A program made the position numbers and the translations under genes. From an uncultured Chromatiaceae bacterium (lineage in GTDB: Bacteria; Pseudomonadota; Gammaproteobacteria; Enterobacterales; Alteromonadaceae): a DNA stretch of 64,000 bases. The stretch covers positions 1 to 64,000 of the forward strand of contig CALJUX010000037.1 in the NCBI GenBank assembly GCA_937978655.1. The letters run 5' to 3'. The notes beneath the pieces were generated by a model. It had not been told where the DNA came from. It saw nothing but the letters and a program-made list of their open reading frames with translations, and made no database searches. Of this stretch, positions 36,319-45,755 are shown piece after piece; the first letter of the stretch is position 1; each line of letters begins with the position of its first letter.

Positions 36319-38225
36319 AGGCTGTGGTATTCATGCTTGGGCTGCTGCTGGTTGCTGATGTCCTGGCCCAGGCTCAGATCCAGTCACCAAGGTCTGACCT
36401 GATCCCGGACCAGCCGCCGTTTGCGCTGACACTGGCACAGGCCAAAGCCTGGACGCCACATGGCGCCACAGCCAGCAAAGCCAATATTAGTCAGGTGCCG
36501 CTGGCGGTGCGGCTGCCGGCACCACTGAATGCTGCACAGGCACAAAATCAGCCGGCGCAGCTGCTGTACGCGCCGGATGGCATGAATAACTTTGGCAATT
36601 ATTTACAAGCGCAGCCCAAAGCCAATTTATACAGCTTCAGCAACTGGTCGCACATCGACATCCTGAACTGGTTTGCCGGCACCGCCGATTTAACCGTACA
36701 AATTCCGGCGCGGCCCTGGGTGGAAACCGCGCATAAAAACGGCGTCAAAGTACTGGGCTCGGTGTTTTTGGGCATCGCACAATGGGGCGGTAGCCCGGAA
36801 ACCGTGGAAAAGCTGCTGGAGCAAGACGCGGCTGGCAACTTTGTCGTTGCCGATCAGTTGCTGCGCATGGCCGCTTATTACGGTTTTGACGGTTGGCTGG
36901 TGAATCAGGAAACCGATTTAACTGTGGTCAAAGACGCACAAAACCAGCTGGTAATGGCGGCCAATGGCAAACCAATGCGCGACAAAGTTCGTGGTCAGCA
37001 GCTGGCGGCAAAAATGCTGGCTTTTATGCAATATCTGACCGCCAAAGCGCCGGCTGGCATCGACATTCATTGGTACGACGCGATGATCGCCGATGGCACT
37101 GTGCGCTGGCAAAACGAGCTGAATGATAAGAATCAGGCCTATTTGCAGACGGATGCTGCGCCTGCCGGCTCGCATGCCATGTTCCTCAATTACTGGTGGA
37201 ATGGCGCTATGGTCAAGCAGTCAGTGGCACGGGCAAAAGCCGCCGGGCTGTCGCCATATCAGCTGTTTTTTGGTGTTGATTTATGGCCGGAGCGCGACGC
37301 GCAGCAGGCTTTTGTTGAGACGCGGTGGTTGCAGGACTTGCGAGCTCAGGCAGGCGATGCGAAAGGCGTGATGCAGACTTCTATCGCACTGTTTGCGCCC
37401 AATGTGAACTTCAATTTTGCCGGCAATAACACCACGCCGGCTTACAGCACTTTTGCCAAAGACCCGCAGGATATTCAGCGCTTTTATCAGACCGAGCAGC
37501 GGCTATTCAGTGGTGACGACCTGAATCAGGCAGTGACGGACTCCGGCAAAGCCTGGCCAGGGGTTGGTGCTTATTTACCGGCCAAAACCGTGTTAACCAG
37601 CCTGCCGTTTGTGACCAGTTTTAATACCGGCCAGGGGCTGTATTGGTTTGAGCAAGGTCAGCGCCAGCGCGCGCCGTTTCTGCAGGACAGCACTGCAGGT
37701 TTAGCCAAAGACAGCTCAGTCAAAGACAGCACCGCGCCCGCAAACACAAACAGCGGCTGGACCGATATCAGTCAGCAGGACATTCTGCCAACCTGGCAAT
37801 TTGCGCTGCAAGGCCAAGCCGCTCGCGGCGCTAAGCTGCAATATGATTTCCAGCAAGGCTGGTTGGGCGGCAGCAGTTTATGGCTGCAGGTACAAAAAGC
37901 CGGTGACCTGACGGTGCCGCTCTATCAGTTTGCGCTGCAGCTGCCGGCAAAACCGCAGCTGCAACTGCAACTGCAAACCGATGCGCCAGGCGCTGTGGCG
38001 CTGCTGCTCAGCACCGACCAAGGCCAATATCGGTATCCGCTCGGTGGCTCTGCTGTGGCTGGGGCGTCGAAGTGGCAGGCGCAGCAAGTTGATTTATCTG
38101 CTTTAGCTGGCCAGACGCTACAGCGGCTGAGTTTAGAACTCGGCACAACACGGCCGGCGAAACTGCAGCTGAGGCTCGGGCAAATCGCGCTGACGGACAG
38201 TTCAGTGCAAGGAGCCAAGCCATGA
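36315..38225 (+). CDS. GH85 endo-beta-N-acetylglucosaminidase (ENGase), secreted
   Basis: This 636-residue protein has signal peptide MKAVVFMLGLLLVADVLAQA. The GH85 barrel starts at NFGNYLQAQPKANLYSFSNW and includes GVKVLGSVFLGIAQWGG, FDGWLVNQETDL with the catalytic pair Asn197 and Glu199 (N-x-E, as in ENGases), IHWYDAMIADGTVRWQNEL, NYWWNGAMV and FFGVDLWPERDA. A C-terminal beta-rich module follows from about residue 480. It hydrolyses the chitobiose GlcNAc-beta1,4-GlcNAc bond to free high-mannose N-glycans. It overlaps both neighbours by ATGA. Confidence 0.92.
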   Translation: MKAVVFMLGLLLVADVLAQAQIQSPRSDLIPDQPPFALTLAQAKAWTPHGATASKANISQVPLAVRLPAPLNAAQAQNQPAQLLYAPDGMNNFGNYLQAQPKANLYSFSNWSHIDILNWFAGTADLTVQIPARPWVETAHKNGVKVLGSVFLGIAQWGGSPETVEKLLEQDAAGNFVVADQLLRMAAYYGFDGWLVNQETDLTVVKDAQNQLVMAANGKPMRDKVRGQQLAAKMLAFMQYLTAKAPAGIDIHWYDAMIADGTVRWQNELNDKNQAYLQTDAAPAGSHAMFLNYWWNGAMVKQSVARAKAAGLSPYQLFFGVDLWPERDAQQAFVETRWLQDLRAQAGDAKGVMQTSIALFAPNVNFNFAGNNTTPAYSTFAKDPQDIQRFYQTEQRLFSGDDLNQAVTDSGKAWPGVGAYLPAKTVLTSLPFVTSFNTGQGLYWFEQGQRQRAPFLQDSTAGLAKDSSVKDSTAPANTNSGWTDISQQDILPTWQFALQGQAARGAKLQYDFQQGWLGGSSLWLQVQKAGDLTVPLYQFALQLPAKPQLQLQLQTDAPGAVALLLSTDQGQYRYPLGGSAVAGASKWQAQQVDLSALAGQTLQRLSLELGTTRPAKLQLRLGQIALTDSSVQGAKP

Positions 38226-38947
38226 TCAAGCTGGAACTTTGCCTGCAAACCGAAACGCATCTGGCGGCCAATGTCGCACTGGCGCGCGAATTTGGTGTGG
38301 CCCGGCTGGAACTGTGCAGCCGGATGGATCAGGACGGCCTGACGCCAACCCCGGCGCAGGTTGCGCTGGCACGACAGCACTGGGGCGACGGTCCGGGGCT
38401 GGTGGCGATGTTACGCCCGCGTGGTGGCGATTTTTGTTATCAAAAAAGCGAGCAGCGCCAGATGCAAAGCGAGCTGGTGCAACTGGCGGCGGCCGGCGCT
38501 GATGCGGTGGTGCTGGGGGCATTAACGCCAGCGCAGCAGCTTGATCTTGCGGTATTGACCGAACTCTGTGGTTTTGCCACCGATTTGGGCCTCAGCGTGG
38601 CGGTGCATCGCGCCATTGACGCCTGCGCTGAGCCCCTGCTGAGCTGGTTGCAATTAACCCGGCTGCCGGTCGCACGGGTGCTGAGCGCCGGCACGCGCTG
38701 GGACAGCAAATTGCCCGCTACGCAGGGCCTCGCACAATTACAGGCATTTCTCAGCGCTGGCGGGCCTGAGCTGGTGATTGGCGGTGGCGTCAATGCCGGC
38801 AATATCGCGGCTATTCGCCGCCAACTGGCGCCTGATGCTGTTACACGCGCTGAGCCCGCGTATTCCTTCCACCTGCATTCTGCGGTGCAGCGCCAGGGGC
38901 TGGTCGCGGCCGATTTGCTGCAGGCAGTGCAGGCACAGCTATGTTAA
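38222..38947 (+). CDS. cutC: CutC family protein
   Basis: This 241-residue TIM-barrel-like protein opens with LELCLQTETHLAANVALAR and has LVAMLRPRGGDFCY, ADAVVLGAL, LSVAVHRAID and ELVIGGGVNAGNIAAI, the standard CutC (PF03932) motifs. CutC was named for copper homeostasis, but that role is disputed and the fold suggests an enzyme. It lies between ENGase and beta-mannosidase, overlaps the former by ATGA, and is in the same operon. That supports a sugar- or amino-sugar-related function here, which is inferred. No signal peptide, so cytoplasmic. Confidence 0.85.
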   Translation: MIKLELCLQTETHLAANVALAREFGVARLELCSRMDQDGLTPTPAQVALARQHWGDGPGLVAMLRPRGGDFCYQKSEQRQMQSELVQLAAAGADAVVLGALTPAQQLDLAVLTELCGFATDLGLSVAVHRAIDACAEPLLSWLQLTRLPVARVLSAGTRWDSKLPATQGLAQLQAFLSAGGPELVIGGGVNAGNIAAIRRQLAPDAVTRAEPAYSFHLHSAVQRQGLVAADLLQAVQAQLC

Positions 38948-39031
38948 CCGCCGCGCAGCTCTTCGAATTGTCGCCCGCCGTACCGAACCTTATATGGCCA
39001 GTCAGGCTGAGTTTTTTCTGAGGATTATCGT

Positions 39032-41692
39032 TTGAATACAAATACTTCTGCTGGTGCTGCGGTGTCAGCGACTACCCAGGTTCTGTCTGCCGTCAACTCA
39101 GAACGGACGCTGACTGGCTGGCAACTGCGTCAGCTGCCAACGGCGGCCACGCCGTTTTTACGCATCAAAGACGCCATCCCCGCTACAGTGCCGGGTTGCA
39201 ACTTCACCGATTTATTTGCCGCCGGCGCTATTGTGGACCCGTTTTTTGGCGCCAATGAAACACAACTGCAGGATATTGAACTGAGCGACTGGTTGTATCA
39301 GTGTCAGTTTGAATTGAACGCCGCCGAGCTTAAACAAGGCCAGTGGTTGTTGCAGGCCGATGGCCTAGATACTTTCTGCGAAGTGCGCTTAAACGGCGTG
39401 TTGCTGGGCGAGACCAACAATATGTTTGTGCCCTGGTCTTTTGTACTCAATGACGCCTTACAGCTTGGCAGCAATCAGCTTGAGCTGACGTTTCGTTCGC
39501 CGATTTTGCGCGCAAGGCCTTTGCAGCAGGCAGCCGGGCTGATTTATCCGGCCGAGAATGACAAGTCTGACGACAAACTGTCGGTGTTTGTGCGCAAAGC
39601 GCCTTGTCATTTTGGCTGGGACTGGGGCCCGCGTTTTGTTTCCAGCGGCATCTGGCGGCCAATTTCATTGCAATGTGTGCCGCTGGGCCAGATTGTCGAC
39701 AGTCATGCCACAGTGTTGTCGGTCAGCGAAACAAAAGCAGAGCTGCTGATTGAGGCCGAGCTTGAACTTGGCACTGCCGCTGAATTACAGCTGGCAGAAC
39801 TGCTGCTTGAATTGCGTTGTGATTTGCTGCAAAGCAGTCAAATTGTTACAGTCTCACCAAAAGCCGGCAGTCAGAAGCTGCAGTTTAAAGTTCAGGTCGA
39901 CAACCCGCAGCTGTGGTGGCCCGCCGGTTTTGGCGACGCGTTTTTATATCCGTTTGTGCTGCGGCTACAAGTTGGCGGTGCGACTACTGGCGGTACCCAG
40001 GCCAGCACAACGATCGCCCAGCAGGATTTACCGGTTGGCATTCGTCAGATTGAAGTCATCAACGAACCAGACGCCGACGGTGTTTGTTTTTACCTGAAAG
40101 TGAACGGCGTGCCGGTATTTTGCAAAGGCGCGAACTATATTCCGGCTGATGCCTTTCCGGCGCAAATCAGCAAAGCGCGGCTTGATGCCGAATTCGCTGC
40201 GGTCACCACCGCCGGCATGAATATGCTGCGGATTTGGGGTGGCGGTTATTATCAGGACGAGTATTTTTATCAGCTGGCCGACCGCCACGGCGTGTTGATT
40301 TGGCAGGATTTTATGTTCGCCTGCAGCCTGTACCCGGCCACGCCGGACTTCCTCGCCAATGTCGAGCGTGAAGCACGTGCCAATGTGCGGCGTCTGCGCC
40401 GCCATCCGTCGGTCGCGCTCTGGTGCGGCAATAACGAAGTGGATATGGGCATTGCCTGGTGGGACTGGCCGGCCAAATTTGGCTACAGCGACAGCCAGTG
40501 GCAGCAGCTGAAACAGGATTACCATGTGTTATTCGGCGAGTTATTACCCAAGGTGCTGCAGGAGCTAGACCCAAGCAGCTTCTATCTGCGCTCCAGTCCA
40601 CAGGGCTTTTGGGAAGATAACACTGACCATATCGGCAACCAGCATTATTGGGGCGTCTGGCATGGCGAAGCACCTTTTAGTGAATTCGCTCGTCGTGTGC
40701 CGCGTTTTATGACCGAATATGGTTTTCAGTCATTTCCGCTGCCGCAGAGTTTCGAGCGGTTTCTGGCACCTGCCGACTGGGATTTACAGGCCAGCGCTTT
40801 TAAAGTGCACCAGAAACACCCGCGTGGTAATCAACTCATTCAGAGTTATATGCAAGGTGAATATACGCCGCCGGCGGATTTCACCGCGCTGACTTATTTA
40901 AGCCAGGTGCAGCAGGCGCAGGGCATGCGTCAGGCCTTTGAAGCGCACCGTAAAGCCATGCCGTTTTGTATGGGCACTTTGTACTGGCAGCTGAACGACA
41001 CCTGGCCGGCCGCCAGCTGGTCTGGCATCGATTATTATGGCCAGTGGAAAGCGCTGCATTATCAGGCCAAACGCTCCTTTGCGCCGCAGTTGCTGGTTTT
41101 TAGTGCGTTAGATAGTGAAGGCGCTTTAGCCTTACAGCTGGTGTCGGACAGCCGCGAGGCGCTTGAGGCCACGCTTGAGCTACAGCTGCTGGATTTCTCC
41201 GGTGCTGTGTTGTGGCAACAACAGCAGCAGCAGCTGCAAGTCCCGGCGCTGCAAAGCACACAAGTATGGCAAGGCCAGCCATTCGTCGATGCGCCAGAGC
41301 GTGCTGTGCTGCAGGCCCGGTTAGTTGGTGCAGCACAACAGCTGCTGGCAGAACAGTTGTACTACTTTGTGCCGCCACTGGCGCAGGATTTAAAGGCTGG
41401 TACGCCAGCACTGCATTGGCAGCGGCACGGTGAACAGCTGCAGCTGACGCTCAGCAGCGACTGGGTCTTGCGCCAGCTGTGGTTGTCAGTGGCTTTGGCA
41501 GAAGCTCCGGGCCGGGTGTGGAACTTCTCCGACAACTTCTTTGATTTGTTGCCGGGCCAGGCCCGCACTGTGACGCTGGATGTGACAGGCCTCAGTGATA
41601 CCGCCTGTCAGCAGCTGATGGCATCCCTGCGCTGCTACTCTATCGCCGACACGACAGCTGATACAGCAGCAGAAAACACAGGAACAGATTGA
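39032..41692 (+). CDS. GH2 beta-mannosidase
   Basis: This 886-residue protein starts at TTG 39032, with GAGGATT upstream. It has no evident signal peptide, so it is probably cytoplasmic or periplasmic by another route. It follows the GH2 layout: an N-terminal jelly roll (GWQLRQLPTAATPF, DIELSDWLYQCQFEL, RLNGVLLGETNNMFVPW), a beta sandwich, then the barrel. The acid/base is Glu469 in LWCGNNEVDMG and the nucleophile Glu562 in FMTEYGFQSFP, both beta-mannosidase-type. It removes the Man-beta1,4-GlcNAc residue of the N-glycan core. Its stop overlaps the symporter start by one base (TGATG). Confidence 0.92.
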   Translation: MNTNTSAGAAVSATTQVLSAVNSERTLTGWQLRQLPTAATPFLRIKDAIPATVPGCNFTDLFAAGAIVDPFFGANETQLQDIELSDWLYQCQFELNAAELKQGQWLLQADGLDTFCEVRLNGVLLGETNNMFVPWSFVLNDALQLGSNQLELTFRSPILRARPLQQAAGLIYPAENDKSDDKLSVFVRKAPCHFGWDWGPRFVSSGIWRPISLQCVPLGQIVDSHATVLSVSETKAELLIEAELELGTAAELQLAELLLELRCDLLQSSQIVTVSPKAGSQKLQFKVQVDNPQLWWPAGFGDAFLYPFVLRLQVGGATTGGTQASTTIAQQDLPVGIRQIEVINEPDADGVCFYLKVNGVPVFCKGANYIPADAFPAQISKARLDAEFAAVTTAGMNMLRIWGGGYYQDEYFYQLADRHGVLIWQDFMFACSLYPATPDFLANVEREARANVRRLRRHPSVALWCGNNEVDMGIAWWDWPAKFGYSDSQWQQLKQDYHVLFGELLPKVLQELDPSSFYLRSSPQGFWEDNTDHIGNQHYWGVWHGEAPFSEFARRVPRFMTEYGFQSFPLPQSFERFLAPADWDLQASAFKVHQKHPRGNQLIQSYMQGEYTPPADFTALTYLSQVQQAQGMRQAFEAHRKAMPFCMGTLYWQLNDTWPAASWSGIDYYGQWKALHYQAKRSFAPQLLVFSALDSEGALALQLVSDSREALEATLELQLLDFSGAVLWQQQQQQLQVPALQSTQVWQGQPFVDAPERAVLQARLVGAAQQLLAEQLYYFVPPLAQDLKAGTPALHWQRHGEQLQLTLSSDWVLRQLWLSVALAEAPGRVWNFSDNFFDLLPGQARTVTLDVTGLSDTACQQLMASLRCYSIADTTADTAAENTGTD

Positions 41693-43503
41693 TGGATAAC
41701 GGACAAACCGCGATGCAACTGGGCTGGCTCGATGGCGCCGTCATTGTCGCTTATTTGCTTGGCACTTTGTGGCTCGGCCTTTGGGTGTCACGCCGCGCCG
41801 GTGCCAACTTGCAGGAGTATTTCCTCGCCGGCAAAACCATGCCCTGGTGGCTGCTGGGGGTGTCCAACGCGTCCGGTATGTTTGATATCGCCGGCACTAT
41901 GTGGCTGGTGACTGTTTGTTTCCTCTATGGCCTGAAAAGCGCCTGGTTGCCCTGGGTCTGGCCAATCTTTAATCAGGTGTTCCTGATGGTCTATCTGTCA
42001 GCCTGGCTGCGCCGCTCCAACGCCTTAACCGGCGCCGACTGGCTGAAAAGCCGCTTTGGCGACGGCCCCGGCAGTTTGTGGTGTCAGGGCGTGGTGGTGT
42101 TATTTGCCGTGGTCAGTGCCATTGGTTTTGTTGCTTATGGCTTTCAGGGCATCGGTAAATTTGCCGCAGTATTCCTGCCATGGGATTTATCCTCCGACAC
42201 TTATGCGCTGATTATTTTCGCCCTGACCACCTTGTATGTGATCAAAGGCGGCATGTACGGCGTGGTGATGACCGAGCTGCTGCAATTTGTGCTGATGACC
42301 TTTGCCGCTGTGGCGGTTGGTGTTATTGCGATGCAGCAGGTAAGCCCGGAACAACTGGCCGCCGTGATCCCGGCGGGCTGGGATTCCTTATGGTTTGGCT
42401 GGAATTTAGAGCTGGACTGGTCGGCGCAATTGCCGGCAGCTGCGGCACAGATTGAAAAAGATGGCATGCAGCTCTTTGGCATCATGATCATGCTGATGCT
42501 GTGTAAAGGCGTGCTGTTCAGCATGGCCGGCCCGGTGCCGAACTACGATATGCAGCGCATTCTGGCAGCCAAATCACCGAGTGAAGCGGCCAAAATGAGC
42601 GCCGTGGTGTCCTTGGTGATGTTTGTGCCACGTTACCTGATGGTGGCCGGTTTTGCTGTGCTGGCGCTGGTGTATTTGCGTCCGGAAATTGCCGCAGCCG
42701 GCAGTAGTTTTGACTTTGAGCGCTTGTTGCCGGTGGCGATTGAACGGTTTGTGCCGGCAGGCCTCGCTGGGTTGTTAATCGCCGGTTTGCTGGCGGCTTT
42801 TATGTCGACCTTCTCGGCGTCGCTGAACGCAGCGCCTGTGTATCTGGTGCATGACGTTTACCGCAAATTTATTAACCCGCATAAATCTGAGCAGTTTTAT
42901 GTCAGCCTGAGCCGTTATGTTGCGGTGGCGCTGGTGCTGGTTGGCACGGCCTTGGGCCTGATGCTGAGCAGCATCAACGACATTATGCAGTGGATTTTTG
43001 GCGCCTTGTTTGGTGGTTATGCCGCCGCCAATTTACTGAAATGGCACTGGTGGCGTTTTAACGCCTGGGGTTATGCCGCCGGCATGCTGACCGGCCTGAT
43101 TGCGTCGCTGGCACTGCCGCTGCTGTACCCGGAATTACCACCGCTGCAGGCTTTCCCGTATCTGTTGCTGGCGGGTCTGATTGGTTCTGTCGCTGGCACT
43201 TTGCTGACCCAACCCGAACCTGACGCTGTGCTTTGCCAGTTCTATAAACAAGTGCGGCCCTGGGGTCTGTGGGGGCCAATTGCCGCCAAAGTACAGGCCG
43301 CTGATCCAGCCTTTGTGCCGGATCAAACGCCGGGGCGCGACGCGCTGAATATTCTGGTCGGCATGGCCTGGCAACTCTGCCTGGTGGTGTGGCCGATTTG
43401 TCTGGTGATCCGCCAGTGGTCCGGCTTTTGGGCCGCGACCGCACTCTTTTTGCTGACCAGCCTGTGGCTGTACCGCTTCTGGTATAAAACCCTGAAGGAC
43501 TAA
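41692..43503 (+). CDS. Sodium/solute symporter (SSS family), probable sugar transporter
   Basis: This 603-residue inner-membrane protein has about 13-14 hydrophobic segments. SSS landmarks are EYFLAGKTMPWWLLGVSN near the N-terminus, FDIAGTMWLV, the strand GKFAAVFLPW, and LIAGLLAAFMSTFSASLNA, the sodium-binding and coupling region. Substrate-contact residues resemble those of sugar-type members (vSGLT/SGLT side) more than proline or pantothenate transporters, but this is judged by eye. Start at ATG 41692 overlaps the GH2 stop. It likely imports a mannoside or Man-GlcNAc product. Confidence 0.82.
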   Translation: MDNGQTAMQLGWLDGAVIVAYLLGTLWLGLWVSRRAGANLQEYFLAGKTMPWWLLGVSNASGMFDIAGTMWLVTVCFLYGLKSAWLPWVWPIFNQVFLMVYLSAWLRRSNALTGADWLKSRFGDGPGSLWCQGVVVLFAVVSAIGFVAYGFQGIGKFAAVFLPWDLSSDTYALIIFALTTLYVIKGGMYGVVMTELLQFVLMTFAAVAVGVIAMQQVSPEQLAAVIPAGWDSLWFGWNLELDWSAQLPAAAAQIEKDGMQLFGIMIMLMLCKGVLFSMAGPVPNYDMQRILAAKSPSEAAKMSAVVSLVMFVPRYLMVAGFAVLALVYLRPEIAAAGSSFDFERLLPVAIERFVPAGLAGLLIAGLLAAFMSTFSASLNAAPVYLVHDVYRKFINPHKSEQFYVSLSRYVAVALVLVGTALGLMLSSINDIMQWIFGALFGGYAAANLLKWHWWRFNAWGYAAGMLTGLIASLALPLLYPELPPLQAFPYLLLAGLIGSVAGTLLTQPEPDAVLCQFYKQVRPWGLWGPIAAKVQAADPAFVPDQTPGRDALNILVGMAWQLCLVVWPICLVIRQWSGFWAATALFLLTSLWLYRFWYKTLKD

Positions 43504-43508
43504 CTTAA

Positions 43509-45728
43509 ATGCTGAAAATTTCATCAACAGCGCTCGGCTTTGCCGCAGCGCTGACGCTCGGGGCTTGCTCATCGCCGGCTGAAACGCCTGCCAAAGCTGC
43601 TGTGATTGCCAGCGCAGAGGTGCTGCAATACGTCGACCCTTTTATCGCCACCGGCGGACATGGCCATGCTTTTCCGGGTGCTGTCGTGCCTTTTGGCATG
43701 GTGCAGTTAAGCCCGGACAATAAATCCAAGGGCTGGGACTGGACCTCGGGTTATCACTATTCCGATACCGAACTGCTGGGTTTCAGCCATACCCATTTGT
43801 CCGGCACTGGCGTTGGTGACTTGCTGGATATTTTAGTGCTGCCGTTTCACGGTGATTATGCCGCCAGCTTAAAAAGCCCGGCCGGCCGCCCAGTGGCGAC
43901 TTACAGTCATGCCGATGAACAGGCGCGGCCCGGTTATTACGCGGTGCAGCTCAAAGAGCAGGGCATCAGTGCCGAACTGACCACCACCGAGCGGGTTGGC
44001 GTGCATCGTTATCAGTTCAGTCAGGCCAAAGACGCCCAGTTGCTGCTCGATTTAGGCTATGCGCAGAATTACGACAAAGCTGTGGTCGGTTTTATTCGCC
44101 AGTTGGATGCCCAGACGTTGGTTGGGTATCGTGTGTCGACCGGCTGGGCCAAATTACAGCCGCTGTATTTTGTCGCGCGTTTTAACCAGCCGTTTCAGGC
44201 AAAGCTCTATCAGGACGGCGCTGCGGTAACAGGCACTTTGCTGCAAACCGAAAAAGCCGCCGCTGTGCTTAATTTTGGTGACTTGCGGCAAAAACCGCTG
44301 GAAGTGGCGGTGGCGCTGTCGTACGTCAGTATTGCAGGCGCGCAGAACAACCTGGCGGCTGAACTGCCGGTGCTGGATTTTGCCACAGTGAAACAACAAG
44401 CCGCCGCCAAATGGCAGGCGCAGCTGGGCCGTTTTCAGGTTGATACCGGCGCCGACGCGCAGGGCGCCACCAATAAAACCAAGTTTTATACCGCGCTTTA
44501 TCACAGTTATTTAGCGCCGCAGTTATTCAGTGACGTCGATGGCCGCTATTTTGGTGCTGACGGCGCCGTGCATGCCGGCCAACACAAAGCGCCGCGTTAT
44601 ACGTTGTTTTCGCTGTGGGATACTTTCCGTGGCCTGCATCCGCTTTTGACCATCACCGATCCGGGCCGTGTCGATGGCATGATGCATTCGCTGTACGGGT
44701 TTTATCAGGAACAAGGCCTGCTGCCGACCTGGGATTTAATGTCGAATGAAACCGACGTGATGATTGGTTATCACGCCGTGCCGGTGCTGGCCGACGCCTA
44801 TTTTAAAGGCCTGACCACATTAAGCGCCAGACAGTTGCTGGAAGCATCTTTGGCCTCAGCGCGCCAGTCACGCTTTGGTATCGATTTGTTTGGCAAATAT
44901 GGTTATGTGCCTTCGGATTTGGACGTCGAAGCGGTGTCAAAAACGCTGGAATACGCCTTTGACGACCATGCGATTGCGCGTTTAGCCACAGCCGCCGGTG
45001 ATACAAAAACTGCAGCAGAGTTCAGCCAAAGAGCCACTGCCTGGCAGCAACTCTTTGATAAATCCACCGGTTTTATGCGCGGCAAAACCGCCCAAGGCGC
45101 TTGGGTCAGCCCGTTTAACCCGATTTATGTCGCGCACCGCACCACCGATTACACCGAAGCCAACGCCTGGCAATACAGCTTTTTTGTGCCGCATCAGGTC
45201 GATGCGATGATCAACAGCTACGGCGGCGCCCAGGCTTTTGTCGCGCGGCTGGACCAGATGTTTGACATGAGTTCGCACATGGACGGCGACGTGTCACCGG
45301 ATATCACCGGCTTGATCGGCCAGTACGCGCACGGCAACGAGCCGGTGCATCATGTGCCTTATCTGTATGCCTTAGCCGGTGCGCCGGCCAAAGGCGAAGC
45401 GCGCATCCGCCATATCCGCGACACCATGTACCACGCCAAACCGGACGGCCTCGCCGGCAACGACGATTTGGGCCAGATGTCGGCCTGGTATGTGCTGAGT
45501 AGTCTCGGTTTTTATCCGGTGAATCCGGTGGATGCTGGCTATGTGCGCGGCACGCCACAATTTCAGACTGTCACTTTGCAGCTGGATAATGGCAAACAAC
45601 TGCGCATTCTGGCCAAAGGCGACCGGCTTAAACCAGTCAAGCGCTGGACCCTGAATGGGGTTGAGTTACCGGTCAGTGTCGACTATCGTCAGCTGATGCA
45701 GGGTGGGGACTTGGTGTTTGAGTTTTAG
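43509..45728 (+). CDS. GH92 alpha-mannosidase lipoprotein (copy 4)
   Basis: This 739-residue protein has lipobox LTLGAC after a short signal. GH92 features: YVDPFIATGGHGHAFPGAVV, GMVQLSPDNKSKGWDWTSG, GFSHTHLSGTGVGD, LFSLWDTFRGLHPL, EANAWQYSFFVPHQV, and GNDDLGQMSAW near the C-terminus. It is closest to copy 2 on the minus strand by shared motifs. It sits 5 bp after the symporter gene. With copies 1-3 it gives four GH92 genes in one locus, probably with different linkage preferences (alpha1,2, alpha1,3, alpha1,6). Confidence 0.9.
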   Translation: MLKISSTALGFAAALTLGACSSPAETPAKAAVIASAEVLQYVDPFIATGGHGHAFPGAVVPFGMVQLSPDNKSKGWDWTSGYHYSDTELLGFSHTHLSGTGVGDLLDILVLPFHGDYAASLKSPAGRPVATYSHADEQARPGYYAVQLKEQGISAELTTTERVGVHRYQFSQAKDAQLLLDLGYAQNYDKAVVGFIRQLDAQTLVGYRVSTGWAKLQPLYFVARFNQPFQAKLYQDGAAVTGTLLQTEKAAAVLNFGDLRQKPLEVAVALSYVSIAGAQNNLAAELPVLDFATVKQQAAAKWQAQLGRFQVDTGADAQGATNKTKFYTALYHSYLAPQLFSDVDGRYFGADGAVHAGQHKAPRYTLFSLWDTFRGLHPLLTITDPGRVDGMMHSLYGFYQEQGLLPTWDLMSNETDVMIGYHAVPVLADAYFKGLTTLSARQLLEASLASARQSRFGIDLFGKYGYVPSDLDVEAVSKTLEYAFDDHAIARLATAAGDTKTAAEFSQRATAWQQLFDKSTGFMRGKTAQGAWVSPFNPIYVAHRTTDYTEANAWQYSFFVPHQVDAMINSYGGAQAFVARLDQMFDMSSHMDGDVSPDITGLIGQYAHGNEPVHHVPYLYALAGAPAKGEARIRHIRDTMYHAKPDGLAGNDDLGQMSAWYVLSSLGFYPVNPVDAGYVRGTPQFQTVTLQLDNGKQLRILAKGDRLKPVKRWTLNGVELPVSVDYRQLMQGGDLVFEF

Positions 45729-45755
45729 CCCAAAGTTTTAACATCGAGGTGAAGG

